A stretch of 64,000 nt of DNA from Callorhinus ursinus (Eukaryota > Chordata > Mammalia > Carnivora > Otariidae), in assembly GCF_003265705.1 (NCBI RefSeq), contig NW_020312848.1, positions 58,810,801-58,874,800 on the forward strand, written 5' to 3'. Under the pieces are notes generated by a model. That model did no database searches, was not told the origin of the DNA, and saw only the letters and a list, made by a program, of their open reading frames with translations. Position numbers and translations under genes: made by a program. Of this stretch, positions 36,983 through 50,111 are shown piece after piece (the first letter of the stretch is position 1; every line of letters starts with the position of its first letter).

Positions 36983-37960
36983 AGATAACCTCTTTATTTT
37001 AGAATAAATCTTCTTTTGCTTCTTTACAAGGAAAAGATAACAAAACTGGAAAGTGTTGAGTGCTGAAGAGGAATGATTATATTACCTCAGATAGTAATAT
37101 CTTAGGTTTATGCTGGGGGAACAACCAGCCTTTTGACAAAGGTTTTTTTCTCTCTAGTGTTCTAAGTCTCTCAGGAGCCAACTGCACTTCGCTTCTTACT
37201 ATCTTCATTGTAGAACTCAGGCTGATGGAGCAGCATCTAGAACATGTCTGTATCATAAATGAGAGAGAGAATGTGCCAAGCTGTAGGCTGTCTCTTAAAT
37301 CTTCTCTGTTGGGTGAAGATACATATTGCCTCTGCCCACCTTTCATTGACCAAAGCAAGTCCTGTGACCACTACTGAGCCGTGCTATACAGAGAAGAACA
37401 TGAAATTGTGAGTAGATTCGAATCCACCACAGTGACACTATGATGCTAATCTGTTATCATTTTCCAGGTTGGACTGGCCTATAAATAAACACACAACACA
37501 GCTAATGCATTCCTTGAGCTGGGAGATTAACTCTTAGACTATCTAACCCAATACCAAGGGAGAGAACTCTTGTGAAAAACTTTGATTGATAGGCTTTCTG
37601 ACTAGGGCTCAGTTGGGAGAGAGGAAGGGGAGGGGTATTCATCTGGATTTTTCTGAGCAAATGGATTATAGTATTCCATGAAACCTATTTCTTCTGAAGG
37701 GAAATAAAGTGCCATACTCTAAAATGTTGGTGGGTAATTGGAACTTCAGCTAGCTGGCTGTATCTCATGAAGGGGAGAATAAGTGAACTTAAATAAACTA
37801 TTTCCTTATTGTACCTTTCTGCTTTTATTAGAAGACATATGTAATTTTGTAAGGTATCAGTCTGCACATTTCTCCCATAGAATTGAAAACAAGGGCTGTG
37901 TATTATAAGCTTTCTCTCTTTACTACCCGGCATAGTGCTTGCAAATAGAAAGCAGTGAAG
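36983..37960. other. Anonymous spacer
   Basis: The overlapping frames 37060-37377 (plus) and 37077-37358 (minus) show no recognised domain. No splice-flanked exon could be argued. Confidence 0.4.
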
Positions 37961-37961
37961 A

Positions 37962-38063
37962 GACGCCTGGCTGACTCAGTCAGTAGAGCATGTGACTCTT
38001 GATCTTGGGGTTGTGAGTTTGAGCCCCATGTTGGATGTAGAGATGATTTAAAAAAAAAAAAAA
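37962..38063 (+). mobile_element. Older Can-SINE, sense
   Basis: gacgcctggctgactcagtc, gagcatgtgactcttgatct, tggggttgtgagtttgagcc, ccatgttggatgtagagatg then an A-run. It is the short form lacking the CT-rich middle. Confidence 0.9.
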
Positions 38064-38194
38064 GTCAAAATTCACAGAATGAATAAGTGAGTGAATGAAT
38101 GAATGAATAGCTAACTCAAAGTCAGGTGACTTCCTTTAATCAAGGTTGTCCTGAAAGTAAGTGGTATATGCCAGTGACTCTAATAATTTTAACT

Positions 38195-38373
38195 TTTTTA
38201 AAGATTTTATTTATTTGAGAAAGAGACAGAGAGAGCATGAACGAGGAAGGGGCAAAGGGAGAAGCAGACTTCCTGCTGAGTGGGAAGTCTGACATGGGGC
38301 TCAAGGCCAGGACCCCAAGATCATGACCTAAGCCAAAGTCAGATGCTTAACCGACAGAGCCACCCACATGCCC
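38195..38373 (-). mobile_element. Can-SINE (SINEC), antisense
   Basis: Reversed tail aaagattttatttatttgag, body ggggcaaagggagaagcaga, head gccacccacatgcccc. A short duplication ctctaat flanks it (38179-38185 and 38374-38380). Confidence 0.94.
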
Positions 38374-38911
38374 CTCTAATAGCTTAATTTTTGCTCTTTG
38401 TGCTTCATTCTAGAAAATCTTCATAAATGGATAAGGTGGATCAACAGAAGTGATTTTTTCCAAGGCCTTTCCTAGGAATGGGCTGTTCGGGGAAAGGGGC
38501 CATGTCATAAAAGTTTGCATGTCATAAAAGAGAAGTTTTTTATATGTCAGAGAACATGTATTTTGTTTGTTTTGCTTTGTTCTCTCTTCAAGAAGCCTCT
38601 GGTATTGTTTTAGATATGAGTTACAAGCTGTAGGGTAGAAATTTTCTTGAGATTTAGGATAATTTTATGATACTTTTATGAGAGTAATTTACCCTGTTTA
38701 TTTCTTGAAGTACTTGTTTTGCTAAAGGTTCTCCAGGGTCCAAAGTATTTGATCTACTTTATCTTTAAATTATATGCCCCCCCACAACAACTTCTCATGT
38801 ACATCTTAAATCGCTATACATCATTTGATGTGAAAATTCTCTCATGAACAGTTGCTTTCAAAATTTAATATTACTGTTGTTATTCCACTATATAATAAAG
38901 GTCAGTTTTTA

Positions 38912-39135
38912 TTTATTTTATTTATTTTTACATTTTTTAAATTTAAATTCAATTAATTAACATATAATGTATTATTAGTTTCAGAGGTAGAGTTCAGTGA
39001 TTCATCAGCCTTATATAGTATCTATTACTCATTACATCAGGAGTCCTCCTTAATGTCCATCACCCAGTGACCCCCTCCCCCACCCCTCTCCCCTCCAGCA
39101 ACCCTGTTTTTTTTCCTATGATTAAGTCTTTATGG
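38912..39135 (-). mobile_element. LINE-1 3' end, antisense
   Basis: T-rich tail at 38912-38945, then ttaacatataatgtattatt, agtttcagaggtagagttca, gtccatcacccagtgacccc. Perfect 16-bp duplication taaaggtcagttttta at 38896-38911 and 39136-39151. Confidence 0.9.
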
Positions 39136-39354
39136 TAAAGGTCAGTTTTTAAAATCTGAATTGATTTTATTTTTGCAAAATAATTTAATATATATGTGAA
39201 CTTTCTTTTGGTTTTCATTTTGTTTTGTTTAAGATGAAAATATGCGTAGTTTGTAGATTACAAAAAAAAAATCACAAAATTTGGAATGATCTTCAATTTG
39301 TCACAAAGGGAAAACCATCTCATTGAATTGTAGCTTATTTTATTTTACTTTTTA

Positions 39355-39540
39355 ATTTTATTTAAGATTCTATTTATTTATTTGATAGAGAGAGACACAG
39401 CGAGAGAGGGAACATCCAAGCAGGGGAGAAGCAGGCTCCGGACACTGAGCAAGGAGCCCAACGTGGGACTCCATCCCAGGATTCTGGGATCATGGCCTGA
39501 GCTGACGGAGGTGCTTAACGACTGAGCCACCCAGGCACCC
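39355..39540 (-). mobile_element. Can-SINE (SINEC), antisense
   Basis: Reversed tail aagattctatttatttattt, body caggggagaagcaggctccg, head actgagccacccaggcaccc. An imperfect tgtag...attttat duplication is at 39329 and 39541. Confidence 0.94.
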
Positions 39541-39556
39541 TGTAGGCTCATTTTAT

Positions 39557-40685
39557 AACAAGTCTCATTGCTTTTCCCCTTTTGAAATTATAATTCTAGA
39601 ACTTCTGCCCAAATAGTGAAAACTATGAATAGAAATTTGTCTTTTTGTTTTACTAATAAACTTCTTTCCTGATAGGTGTCTTTTTCCACAGGGGAACAGT
39701 ACTAAGTTTAGCACTGTCAAATACTCCAGGATCAAAGCTCTCTGTTCAGTCTCCAAAATGGAATAGCTGCCACCAGCCTTTCAACTACAAGTCTTTATGA
39801 ACCTGGACTTTTTGGACCCAAGTTAGAAGTGTGTCAATTGAATTCCCTTTATAAAGTTTTACTTCAGATAGGTGCCCTTAGCTTCATTTCCCCTCAGGGT
39901 TCCTGTAACTTCACTAGAATATTCTCTGGAAAATGATACCTTTCAGTGACTTGTGCCTGAGTCCCATCAGAATTTTTATATTAGTGACTAATGCTCGAGT
40001 ACTTTCTTCCTTCCATATGTTTGCTAATTATAAATTTTCTGGGTAAAAATTTACTTCATTTTTATAGAGATTATTTCTATCCTGGCAGTTTTGCATCTTA
40101 TTTTTGCTTTCCTCTGATCTAGTACTAGAGTTTTTAAATAGAACATTGACTGATTTCCTTTTTCTCCCATAAAGAAAACAGAAAAATACAATAACCTGAT
40201 TTTTCTGCGTTTAAGACCAGAACCTGCACCTAGGCCCTGCCCTTATCTCTAACCTGGATTAACTGGCACATTTCAATCCAGAATAACCTGTGTCATTTAT
40301 CAGCTCACCTTAGAAAGCTGGAAACTCTTTTATAAAGAGTGATTCATATGCAAATCTGAAAAGCTCTTTACCTCCTCCTTAGAACTGACTTAGCTTTGAG
40401 TCTCTTCTTCATTTTTGAAACTAATAATGAACTTAATTGTTCTTCTGGCATATCTGTGCTACTGTAAGGAGGGACCTTCTGCAGTTTCAGGATTTTGCCA
40501 AAAGCCATCATCACACAGGGAAGAAAGTGGTCATGAATATAAACACTTAAAGTTTTAAATATCTAATACCCTCCTAATTTGAACATTTAGATCTATGGAT
40601 ATATTAGGTGGTAGACAAAATGAAAGTCTATTTGTTAATAAAACTTGTTTGGCTAGGTTTTTCCTTAAGCACTTATTTGTGTGAG
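39557..40685. other. Anonymous spacer
   Basis: No gene or confident repeat. Confidence 0.4.
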
Positions 40686-40689
40686 TATC

Positions 40690-41440
40690 GTGGGGGAAGA
40701 AAAAAAAAAACACTTTTCCTTCTACCCTTTTAGGTTTTTGGCTGAGCCATCCAGATGATATAAGGCAGATTAATAAAAGAAAAACAAAAGTTAGTAACAT
40801 GTGTGCCTTCCGTATACCTGAGCGATAGCTAGGAAAACTGAGCACCTCTGAAGTGGCTCAAACCGTCACCTGAAATATTCTCCAGCTAAAGACAACAGAT
40901 GTGTGGTGGGGGGGGCAGGGAGGGAAGGTTATCAGGCAAACCACAGTGAACAGACTTAAGCAGCCCGAAGCCTGTGCCCTCTTCATTGATAAGTGTGTCC
41001 AGAGACTTAGTCATCTTACTCTTCCTGAGGGAGAGGAAGGGGCCCTTACAAAATGGAGATTTCCGTTATAAATGTAAATGTCTCTTAACACAAGGGTAAC
41101 TTCTCTTGGGGTTCAGAGCTGCTCCTGTATCTGCTTTCTTAAAAATAACCAACTCACACCATGAGAGACGATGGACTCTGAAAAACAAACTGAGGGTTCT
41201 AGAGGGGAGGGGGGGAGGGGGATGAGTTAGCCTGGTGATGGGTATTAAAGAGGGCACATTCTGCGTGGAGCACTGGGTGTTATGCACAAACAATGAATCA
41301 TGGAACACTACATCAAAAACGAATGATGTAATGTATGGTGATTAACATAACAATAAAAAAATTAAAAAAAATAACCAACTCACAATCATCCTTCCAAAGA
41401 GACATATTTTGGGGTGGCAAATTGTGCTCCCCTTCAATAT
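40690..41440 (+). mobile_element. LTR-like repeat, copy 2, with L1 inside
   Basis: Same family as 35225-35775: ttctacccttttaggttttt, cagattaataaaagaaaaac and the end block agagacatattttggggtgg then tgctcccctt (41399-41435). An L1 3' end at 41159-41366 splits it just before the end block. Confidence 0.62.
41159..41366 (+). mobile_element. Carnivore LINE-1 3' end, sense
   Basis: ccatgagagacgatggactc, actgagggttctagagggga, gcactgggtgttatgcacaa, then an A-rich tail. Perfect 18-bp duplication aaaaataaccaactcaca at 41141-41158 and 41367-41384: a young 5'-truncated insertion. Confidence 0.97.
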
Positions 41441-41989
41441 CATGTTTGAGCTCAGAAAAATATCACCGGAAATTTGCTGACAAGTTTTCCTATTCACTGT
41501 TGAGGAACTAAGGCAGTGTCATTCAAACTAAACAACTCTGAAGTTTTTCTAACTCCATTCTGATTTTTTCAGTAAGATTTGATATTGCATGAAAATTAAA
41601 TGTAGACAGTAATTTCATATTTTATAATTCTGGGTTTTCTGGCTAGTTAAATAAACCCAGAAATATAAACAATTGAAATATTTGATCCTACTACCAGCTT
41701 ATTTCTGTTTTAAAAAGTTGGTTTCATAGTTTGCATAGTTTTTTAAAGTATAAATTGGAAATATTTAAAAATATTGCCTAAAATTGCCTTTTTCCAATAA
41801 ATTTTACCTTATTTCATCTATCATAAGGAGAAGCTTCTTTAACCTAGAATTGTATTACTTATATTTTGATTTAAGTGTAATTTTTGGCACTTACCCACAT
41901 AATTATTGTAGCACTGGTTTAACCTTTATATATGTTCATCCTTACTACAATGCTGTTAAAAAACAAAAATTCAAAGGAGTAAATTTAAA

Positions 41990-42375
41990 GATTTAATTGG
42001 CCTTGCTAAGCGAGTCATGAATCTGGCAGCATCCCATCTAGCAAGTAGAGGGGCGCCCCAAGGCGTTGTACAAGATGGAAAGTTCTTATAGGAAGGAAGA
42101 TAAGGCAAGAAGTCACTAGCAAAAGAAAAGAAAGGGTTGTTTCAGGCAAGATCACCCTCCCTTGCAGGGAATCTTATGCAGATTACCTCATCTTCCTTTA
42201 GGAGAGGGCCCGGTGATAGATTATGTCATAGATGCTGCTTGGAAAAGTCCTGACTGACCAGTTATTACTACATTTCTGGGGGAAGTTGAAATTGCAAGTT
42301 AGGTACTGGGTACAGTTTTGATGAGTTGGCCTAAGTGAGGCCATGTTTGGCCTGTGGTTTTCCTTTTTAACAGGG
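41990..42375. mobile_element. Probable LTR-like interspersed repeat, family unassigned
   Basis: aaagatttaattggccttgc, tctggcagcatcccatctag, ggcgccccaaggcgttgtac, gagattatgtcatag-like text and gtgaggccatgtttggcctg match a repeat remembered from carnivore genomes. It contrasts in base composition with its AT-rich flanks. Confidence 0.55.
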
Positions 42376-44316
42376 GTTACCTCTTAGTAGATATTCAAGT
42401 AAAAAAATGTTTAAAAAATTTTTGAAGGAAACTAAAAGTTCTGTATTGGTAACCACTCAAAGATAAGGATTTTAAATCGGCATTTTATAATTCTTCTTAA
42501 TTGGGTTACTTCCTTCTATAATTCAGTTTATTGCAGGAGGCAAAACAGCAGGTAGATGTAAGCTAAAGGTTAGCTCAATTAATTATATTTGCTCTATTTT
42601 AAGATAAGTCTTAGTTGAATTACTGTAAATTCCTCCATATAGGTCTCTCTCTGCCTTGCCCTATGTCAGTTTCATCTCCCAAACTGCCAACAAGTTAAGC
42701 TTCTTAATATATACTTTGATCTTAATTAAGGGACTTTCTTTAAAGATGGCACATTGCTTTCCCAGGTAAAATTTAGAATCTTTAATGAACAACTCTAGTC
42801 CTTTCTCATAGGGCCCCACCTTTTCTTCCATCCTGAAAGCCTATAATTACTAAAGCACTTTTCCCAAACACAGTTTGCCTTTTGGCATTTCTGTGCCTCT
42901 ACAGATTGTAGTTCTTTTGCCTATGTGAGCATCTCACCCTCTACCTACCCTATTATATAAATAGTACTTTAAGATATAAATGTGATAATATTTATTCTAG
43001 TAAGCTTCACCAGTCTTCATCTATTCTGGCCAAAATACTTCTCTTTTCAGTGTTTACAGAGCCCTCGGTCCTTCCTGGAAAAGGAACTCCCCATATCTCT
43101 GCCTTGTAATCATCTGTCACATTGGAACCTGAGCTTGTTGAGAAGTCTCTTGCCACCTGCCCAACAGTTGGCATGGTGCTGGGAACCTATTAGATACAGA
43201 ATGTGTGGTTTCGTTTCTTTCTCTTTTTTTAATTTTGTTGTAGTTGTTTAGTGAGTATTCCACAACAGCTAATTTTAAATCGCTGAAGTCTCTTAGACTG
43301 TGTTATTTATGATTTGTGTAGGTAATTTGTTTTGAGGAACACATTGTTTTAAGGAATAAGTAAAAGAGCTACCTTTTTCTTCATGAAACACTATTAAAAA
43401 TAACAGCTTATTATAAAATTATTAACTAAGGACTTCTGTCCATGTCACTTCTAATCAGAATATACTTGGAAAGTTAGATTCCTTCCAGTCCCCTATATGT
43501 AAACGCTGCATGGCCTAATGCTTATTATATACCATAGAAAGTCTTTTAGATCAAAGAATCATTGTTCAGTCCTATTCCTTGTCAGTTTAAATGTACCCTA
43601 ACAATGGAAACATGCCTTTTCAATATGCTATATGAATGTGTATCAAGGCTTGATAGCCGAACTGCCAGAAATCCTAAATTCATCAGAGACTACATTATTT
43701 TTATGTAGATAAAAAGATGTGGTTCTCCATTATATTACATGAATTGTCATCATAATATCATAGTTAAAGCTAATGAACCATTCTCTGGCATTTGAAAAGC
43801 CAGTTAATGTAATATTTTCCTGATGAAGCTCAAGTTTATAAATGAATTAAGTCTGTTTGTGTGGGTGTTGTAATGATCATGAAGTGATTTCTCAACATTT
43901 TAAAATAATCCCATTCTGCCCCCAATTAAGGCTAGCATGACTTACGAAAAGACACAAGTTATATTCATTTAATCAAAATAACGTATGTAGGGCTTTAAGG
44001 AGAAAAATTATTCTATAAGGAAAATCAGTTGTCATAGCAAACATTTCCTATTGAAATCCAAGTTGTATATTAGGCTTAAAGTTTTATTTATTTATTTTTA
44101 AGTTATCCAATACCCACACCCTCACCCTTGGTATATTTCTACTATAAGAAGAAGTACATTAATGTTTGTTATGCCTGCCTTGTCCCTTAAATAACGAATT
44201 GAAAAACAAACAACAACAAAAAAAGGATCAATAAAAATTCCAGTGACTTTTTATCTGTACTCTACTCCTTTTCCTGAAATTGTATTAAATTTTAGATGAA
44301 TTCTAGTTATCATAAG
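42376..44316. other. Anonymous spacer, possible L2 trace
   Basis: 42980-43195 (caccagtcttcatctattct; ggcatggtgctgggaaccta) faintly follows L2 3' order. The frame 42982-43251 is therefore not called as a gene. Confidence 0.4.
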
Positions 44317-44331
44317 AAGGGTGCTGTTGAG

Positions 44332-44523
44332 GGGTGCCTCGGTGATCAGTTGTTAAGCATCTGCCTTCGGCTCAGGTCATGATCCCAGGGTCCTGGGATC
44401 GAGCCCCGCATTGGGCTCCCTGATCCGCGGGAAGCCTGCTTCTCCCTCTCCCACTCCCCCTGCTTGTGTTCCCTCTCTCACTGTGTCTCTCTCTGTCAAA
44501 TAAATAAGTAAAATCTTAAAAAA
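44332..44523 (+). mobile_element. Can-SINE (SINEC)
   Basis: Head gggtgcctcggtgatcag, standard body and tail. Perfect 15-bp duplication aagggtgctgttgag at 44317-44331 and 44524-44538. Confidence 0.98.
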
Positions 44524-44666
44524 AAGGGTGCTGTTGAGTGGGAGGAGATCACATTTACGTTGTAAGCCAACAACCTAGTTACAAAATAGATAGTCCTTGC
44601 AAAAACGTTTCAGGAACTTTTGAAGAATTTCAGATTTTCTTTTCCTTATTAAAAGAGGTTATTGAA

Positions 44667-44674
44667 TATATATA

Positions 44675-44716
<42 letters not shown>
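44667..44716. repeat. (TA)n microsatellite with TG interruption
   Basis: Long TA run with one TGTG interruption near 44680. The 'YIYIYI' frame across it is an artefact. Confidence 0.97.
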
Positions 44717-44719
<3 letters not shown>

Positions 44720-45084
44720 TTTATTAAAATCCTTAGACCTGAACTTACCCTCTTTGAAGTATTGAACTGAATAATGATATTGAGTTAACTATTACACATT
44801 GATTCCTTTTATTTTAGTGCATTAGGCTCAACCGGTTGCTAAAATGACAGCATTAAAAATTCATCCATACTAAGTTTTTTTCCCCCGAATTTCTACATGT
44901 TTATCATCTCTTTTAAAGCATTTGAGGTTTTTCCTCTCACATAGGAGATGGGCTTTTTGTATATGTCTTTTATTCACACAGTGTCTCCTAATATTTTGAC
45001 TCAAATTGAAGTTAGGATGTTTTCAAATTGGAATTAGATTTTTGGTTTAACTTCAGATGTGGTATTGAAGAAAGTGCCGACAAT

Positions 45085-45245
45085 GAAATCTGAAAAATTG
45101 GGTTCAAATTCTGGCTCAGCCATATATCAGCTGTGTGATTTTAGACAGATCACTTAACTTTTATAAGAGTTAACTTTGTCCTCCTAAAGCTGAAAGTAAA
45201 TAATACTGATTCTTAACTCCCTCTGAGAGTTTTTAGAAGGATCAG
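45085..45245 (+). mobile_element. MIR SINE, sense
   Basis: ttgggttcaaattctggctc, agctgtgtgattttagacag, atcacttaacttttataaga, then the tail region. Confidence 0.82.
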
Positions 45246-45286
45246 AGAACTATAGGATATAGATTTAATTTTAAAAACAAATTATG

Positions 45287-45481
45287 AGGGGCACTGGGTG
45301 GCTCAGTCAGTTAAGCGTCTGCCTTGGGCTCAGGTCATGATCTCAGGGGTCCTGGGATCGAGTCCCGCATAGGGCTCCCTGCTCAGCGAGGAGCCTGCTT
45401 CTCCCTCTGCTTGCCACTCCCCCTGCTTGTGTTCTCTCTCTCTCTCTGTCAAATAAATAAATAAAATCTTTTTTAAAAAAG
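45287..45481 (+). mobile_element. Can-SINE (SINEC)
   Basis: Head gggcactgggtggctcagtc, tail aaataaataaataaaatctt. Duplication aaaacaaattatg at 45274-45286 and 45482-45494. Confidence 0.97.
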
Positions 45482-45494
45482 AAAACAAATTATG

Positions 45495-48400
45495 TAAGTG
45501 AAGCGTTTGTCTCAGGGTGTTATAGTGTATTTCTTAATTTAATGCATGAAAAATAAATCTAGAGAAGACAAACAACTAGAGGTATGGTGGGCTCAAACCT
45601 TCAAATCCAGAAAGAGTTTATGCTAGGATTATTAAAATTTGATTCTTTTGCCCCTTGACTAATTTTCTTAAGTACATTATACTTAATTTTCCAAAATCTA
45701 TGAGTAGTGTGATAGTAGTTTTCCTAGATATGACAGAATTTTTAAAGACACCAATTTTGTTTATGTGTCATTCTCCACCCCCTTACCCAAATAAAAAAAG
45801 AATATATAGTGTCAAGGCAGTTGTTTAAGGAGTTGGACAGACATAAGTTTATATCCAGGCTTGCCGTTTGGATTCCTAAACTCTGTCTTTTTTGTAAAAG
45901 TGGGAGCCAGTATATTTATTTTGTACTATTATTTTAAATGAAAAATATTCTAGGAGCTGATGATGTTCTACTATATTTCCATGGCTTTGCACATGGAAAT
46001 ATAATAGAGCCCAGAATGCTCTTCCCCCATCTGTCCAACTAGAAAAGTTTTGTACATCCTTTCAATTTTATCATGGAATATATGATATCATTAATAATGA
46101 CTTCTGTGATGCAGTCAGCCAGCTTAAGTGTCCCTCTTCATATGCTCACACTGCATATGTAATGTAACCCCCAATGAAGCAATTAAATTATTTGCAGTTT
46201 TTTTGTTTGCTTATCCTTTCCCAACTAGACTGTATGCTTCTAGAGGAAAGAGAATGATGCATAGGAAGTACTACACTCCTACTTAGTGAATGAAAGAATA
46301 TAGGAAACATCTAAGCCTAACATTTAAGGCAAACAGAGAGTGTTCATTTATCTTTTCTTCTCCCCCCTTTTTTAAAAAAAGAAAAAACATATATATGAAT
46401 AGTTTATATATATACTGTGTATCTGTGGTTACAATTATATACAAGTAAAATTATATATGACATATAAATATATAATCTTAATTTTTAAATGATTTTAAAG
46501 TATTAGTATATATAGTATTTAAAATTGTACCTTGTTATTAGCACATGCCACAATTAACATTTCAAGGGATAAAAAGATGATTCATTCAAGGTATAGAAAT
46601 ACATCAAAATCCAAGTATTATTGCTTTCTTTCAAAGGGTACAAATTTTGACAAAGACAGTTAGAGTACAAACCTTAGACCAGCAGTCACAAAATTTACAG
46701 ATCTCCTCTGATTGGACTCACCCAAGTGAAGAGGAGTAGGTTTTTTTCCATGGAATATTTTTGTGGGAATTAAAAATAAGCTAAAGAACTAACTAAACTC
46801 ATGTATTTTCTCTAGTGACACATAATACATAGAATTTTAAGTGAGTACAGTAATTTAATTGAATATAATATGATACAATACAGTAATTATATAAAAGTCT
46901 TTTGTTAAGTCTATAACATATTTCAAATAATAGATATTATTATTAAAACAAAACTACATGCAAGGTAGGTTCATAAGAATGTGTTTTGGTGTGCTTTGTT
47001 TTGTTTTGTTTTTTTAACTGGCTTACCTATCCATATAAATCTTTTGGGATAATTTCTGCTTTCAACATAATTTTAAGAGGTCATTCATTGTTAAGTAAGA
47101 GCCCAAAAATGCCAACATCTCAAAAATGTAGCAAGAAATGAAAGTTTCCTTCAATAATTTGCTTTTTTGTTTAGACTCTTACTTTTTAAAAATATAGAAT
47201 CTCATATACTGGAACTATTCTAGGGACTGAGAGGGTGATAAAAATCTTAGTTGTAATATTACTTTTCTCAGTAGCAAATGGTTCATGTCTTCTCCTTTAA
47301 TCTATGCTGGGAATTTATATGCATGTTTAAGAGGAGAACTCATTTGTAACTGAAAATACAATAAAACTGAAATAAGTGGCCAGAAAATTTTAATAGTTAT
47401 TTAAAAGCGGATAGATCTCTACCCATGCAAGTTTTTTATATAAAAAATGTTCAATGTGCTTTTTCTTCAAGGTTAACTCTTAAGAATGGAATAAAATGAT
47501 TCTGACATATAGCATAACCCAGGAAACTAAGACAGTGTGTCTTCTACGAACCATGGAATTTCCAATCTTGGTAATATAGTTGAGTTTGAAAATACCACTG
47601 ATAATATTTTGATTACCGTCATGCAGCCATGGAAGAAGTTCCTCATCCATATGTAATAACATATGTGAGGGAAATAGAAATGATTACTGAATTATTTTTA
47701 CTTGGTTGATGGAATGGTGGCACAAAAAAATTAGATAATGTGTCATGCTTTAAGGTCACAACTGATTAATTTCAGCTCAAATTTCATGACCCTAGCTTTT
47801 TTGCCCCTTGACTATACTACTTTGAAAAACGATATGTTAAATATTGTTTATTTCAATAAAATAAAATATACAGAAATGTCTGTGGGTGACTGCCAGGGAA
47901 ATTGCAAATTTGCCTTTCTTAAAGTCATTCTTAAAATCCTTGCACACCCTATTTCTGTCTGTGGCCTGGAAATCTTCCTCAAAGAAATTTTTCAAAAAGA
48001 TTAGGACTCTTTGTTGAGTACACATGAAAGTAGACTTTCCAGATGTCTGGAGTTACTCAGACTACATCATGCTGAAATGTGCTTTTGACATTGAAATGTG
48101 ATTGGGAGAAGAACCTGTAACCTGTGGGCAGGGCCAAGGAAAGATGGTTAACTTGTTATCCAGTCTCTCTGCCTTGCCTCTCTCTTGCTGCTTGCAAACT
48201 GAGACTCATGTCCAGATGGTAGAGACAGATAGAGTGTCAAGTTGGCTTAGATCACTCCATGTATCACATATACAGTACCTGCCCCGGAGTGTTACAGGCA
48301 CTAATATACTTTATTTCAATGAAATTTAAATTTCTCATTGATACTAATTATGATGTTATGATATGATACTGAACTGGGGGGTTTGTCACCACAACATGAC

Positions 48401-49270
48401 CTATTCTGTCCTGACCTATATCTTTTTAGTTTTTTTCTGAAGGAAATATGACTTACATAATAATTGCAATAAAAAATGTATCTAGTGTGTGAAAATATGA
48501 ATTTATGAGAAAGTAGAAGTATGGCAAACATCATAGTGCCAGGTCAAGTTGTAGAAATTTTTCAGAAATGCCTACTGCACAAAGGAAAGGACAGTGATGG
48601 TCGTAAGTATTTTTTATGGGAATAATTTAAAACCTTGTCAGAATTATTTTACCAACATTATCATTGATAGCCCTAGAAAAAGAATCAATCAGGACTGCAC
48701 TTATGTGACTGTGTGTTGTAAGGTCTCTAGGTCAGAGAGTGTGTGGATGATCAGTTGGAGCCTGACAACTCAGGACCTGCAGTGGCTTCTGACATAGCAC
48801 AAATTCCTAAGTAGTATGACTTTGGGAAATAACAAAAATAAAAGTTAAAGATGATACACAGGAATTAAAATAGTCAATTAATAGATTTTCAAACCTAAGT
48901 CATCATTAGATGGATAGCATTTAATAAATTCTGCTCTTTTTTGTGATTTTGCTGTGAGCAAATTTTAGAGCTACCAACTTACTAATGATGCCACATTAAA
49001 TATTTTTGTAAGAAAAATTTCCAGTCATTATATAAGCATTGACTACTTTAGGGACAAATCATGGCCAAGTATATAACAAACTCTGACCAAGAAAGATAGA
49101 TACAAGTCCTTCCCTAAACCCAAACTGTGGTAGCATACTGCCCTATGATATATTACCAGTTTTGCAGAATTTAAGTATACATATTTACATGTTCTTAAAA
49201 ATTGTTTCAGATATATTTATCCCAAGAGCAGTGACAACCTAACAATAATTGTGAGTTAAATAAATTATTT
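45495..49270. other. Large AT-rich stretch with little recognisable repeat
   Basis: No gene. 46140-46300 weakly resembles an L2 3' end. TA-rich tracts lie at 46385-46520. The frame 47738-48004 shows no domain. Confidence 0.45.
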
Positions 49271-49283
49271 TAAATTCAAAAAA

Positions 49284-49476
49284 TTGGGGTGCCTGGGTGG
49301 CTCAGTTGGTTGGGCGGCTGCCTTCTGCCCAGGTCAAGATCCCAGGGTCCTGGGATCGAGTCCCGCATTGGGCTCCTTGCTCTGCGGGGAGCCTGCTTCT
49401 CCCTCTGCCTGCCACTCCCCCTGCTTGTGCTCCCTCTCTCTGACAAATAAATAAATTTAAATAAATAAATAAATGA
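49284..49476 (+). mobile_element. Can-SINE (SINEC)
   Basis: Head ggggtgcctgggtggctcag, gtcaagatcccagggtcctg, tail (AAAT)n. Imperfect duplication aaattcaaaaaat / gaattcacaaaat. Confidence 0.95.
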
Positions 49477-50096
49477 ATTCACAAAATAGTTTCTTAAGGC
49501 TTTATCAAACACATCAAAAATTCCAAGGTATTACTTACACAAAATGTAAAGATAGGAAAAATTTTCAGAGTATATTGTTAAAGAACTCCAGAAACAAAAT
49601 ATTACACATAATAAAAATCTTATACTGTGAAAAGTAATTATATATTATAATTGTTTTTGCTTAAGGGAAGTGATTTCAAATTTTATTGGTAATAATATGA
49701 TACACAATGAAAATAAAACATGACAGATTTATTTGTGGCTACATTCTGCCAAATTCTTCATTATCTTTAATTTGATATAATGAGAGGGATGAAAGAAAGC
49801 CTTTCTAGTGCTACATGGAAAATAAGTCATAAATTAATGGGATAGAATAACACATAGAAATGTTAATCATTTCAGATATAACTGAGGAAGATTCAATTAT
49901 CCTCAGAGATAGAATCCTCCCAAATATTAGCAAAAAATATAAGTAAAAATTATAAAGAAACAAAGTATGCCACAACTGTATGAAAATAGTTTCTATGATG
50001 TAAGGTTTGATTGGATTGAAATTTTATTTCTGGTAAAAAGCATTTTTAGGTATGTAAAACAATTTATATTTAAATATGACTTTGCCATTTCATTTT
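49477..50096. other. Anonymous AT-rich spacer
   Basis: Nothing recognised. Confidence 0.4.
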
Positions 50097-50111
50097 AAGA
50101 AAGAGAAAGGA

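Noticed and set aside
37060..37377. Overlapping 105- and 93-codon frames on opposite strands
   Set aside because: No recognisable family; overlap on both strands suggests chance absence of stops.
44538..44765. Frame with alternating Tyr-Ile repeat
   Set aside because: Translation of a TA microsatellite.
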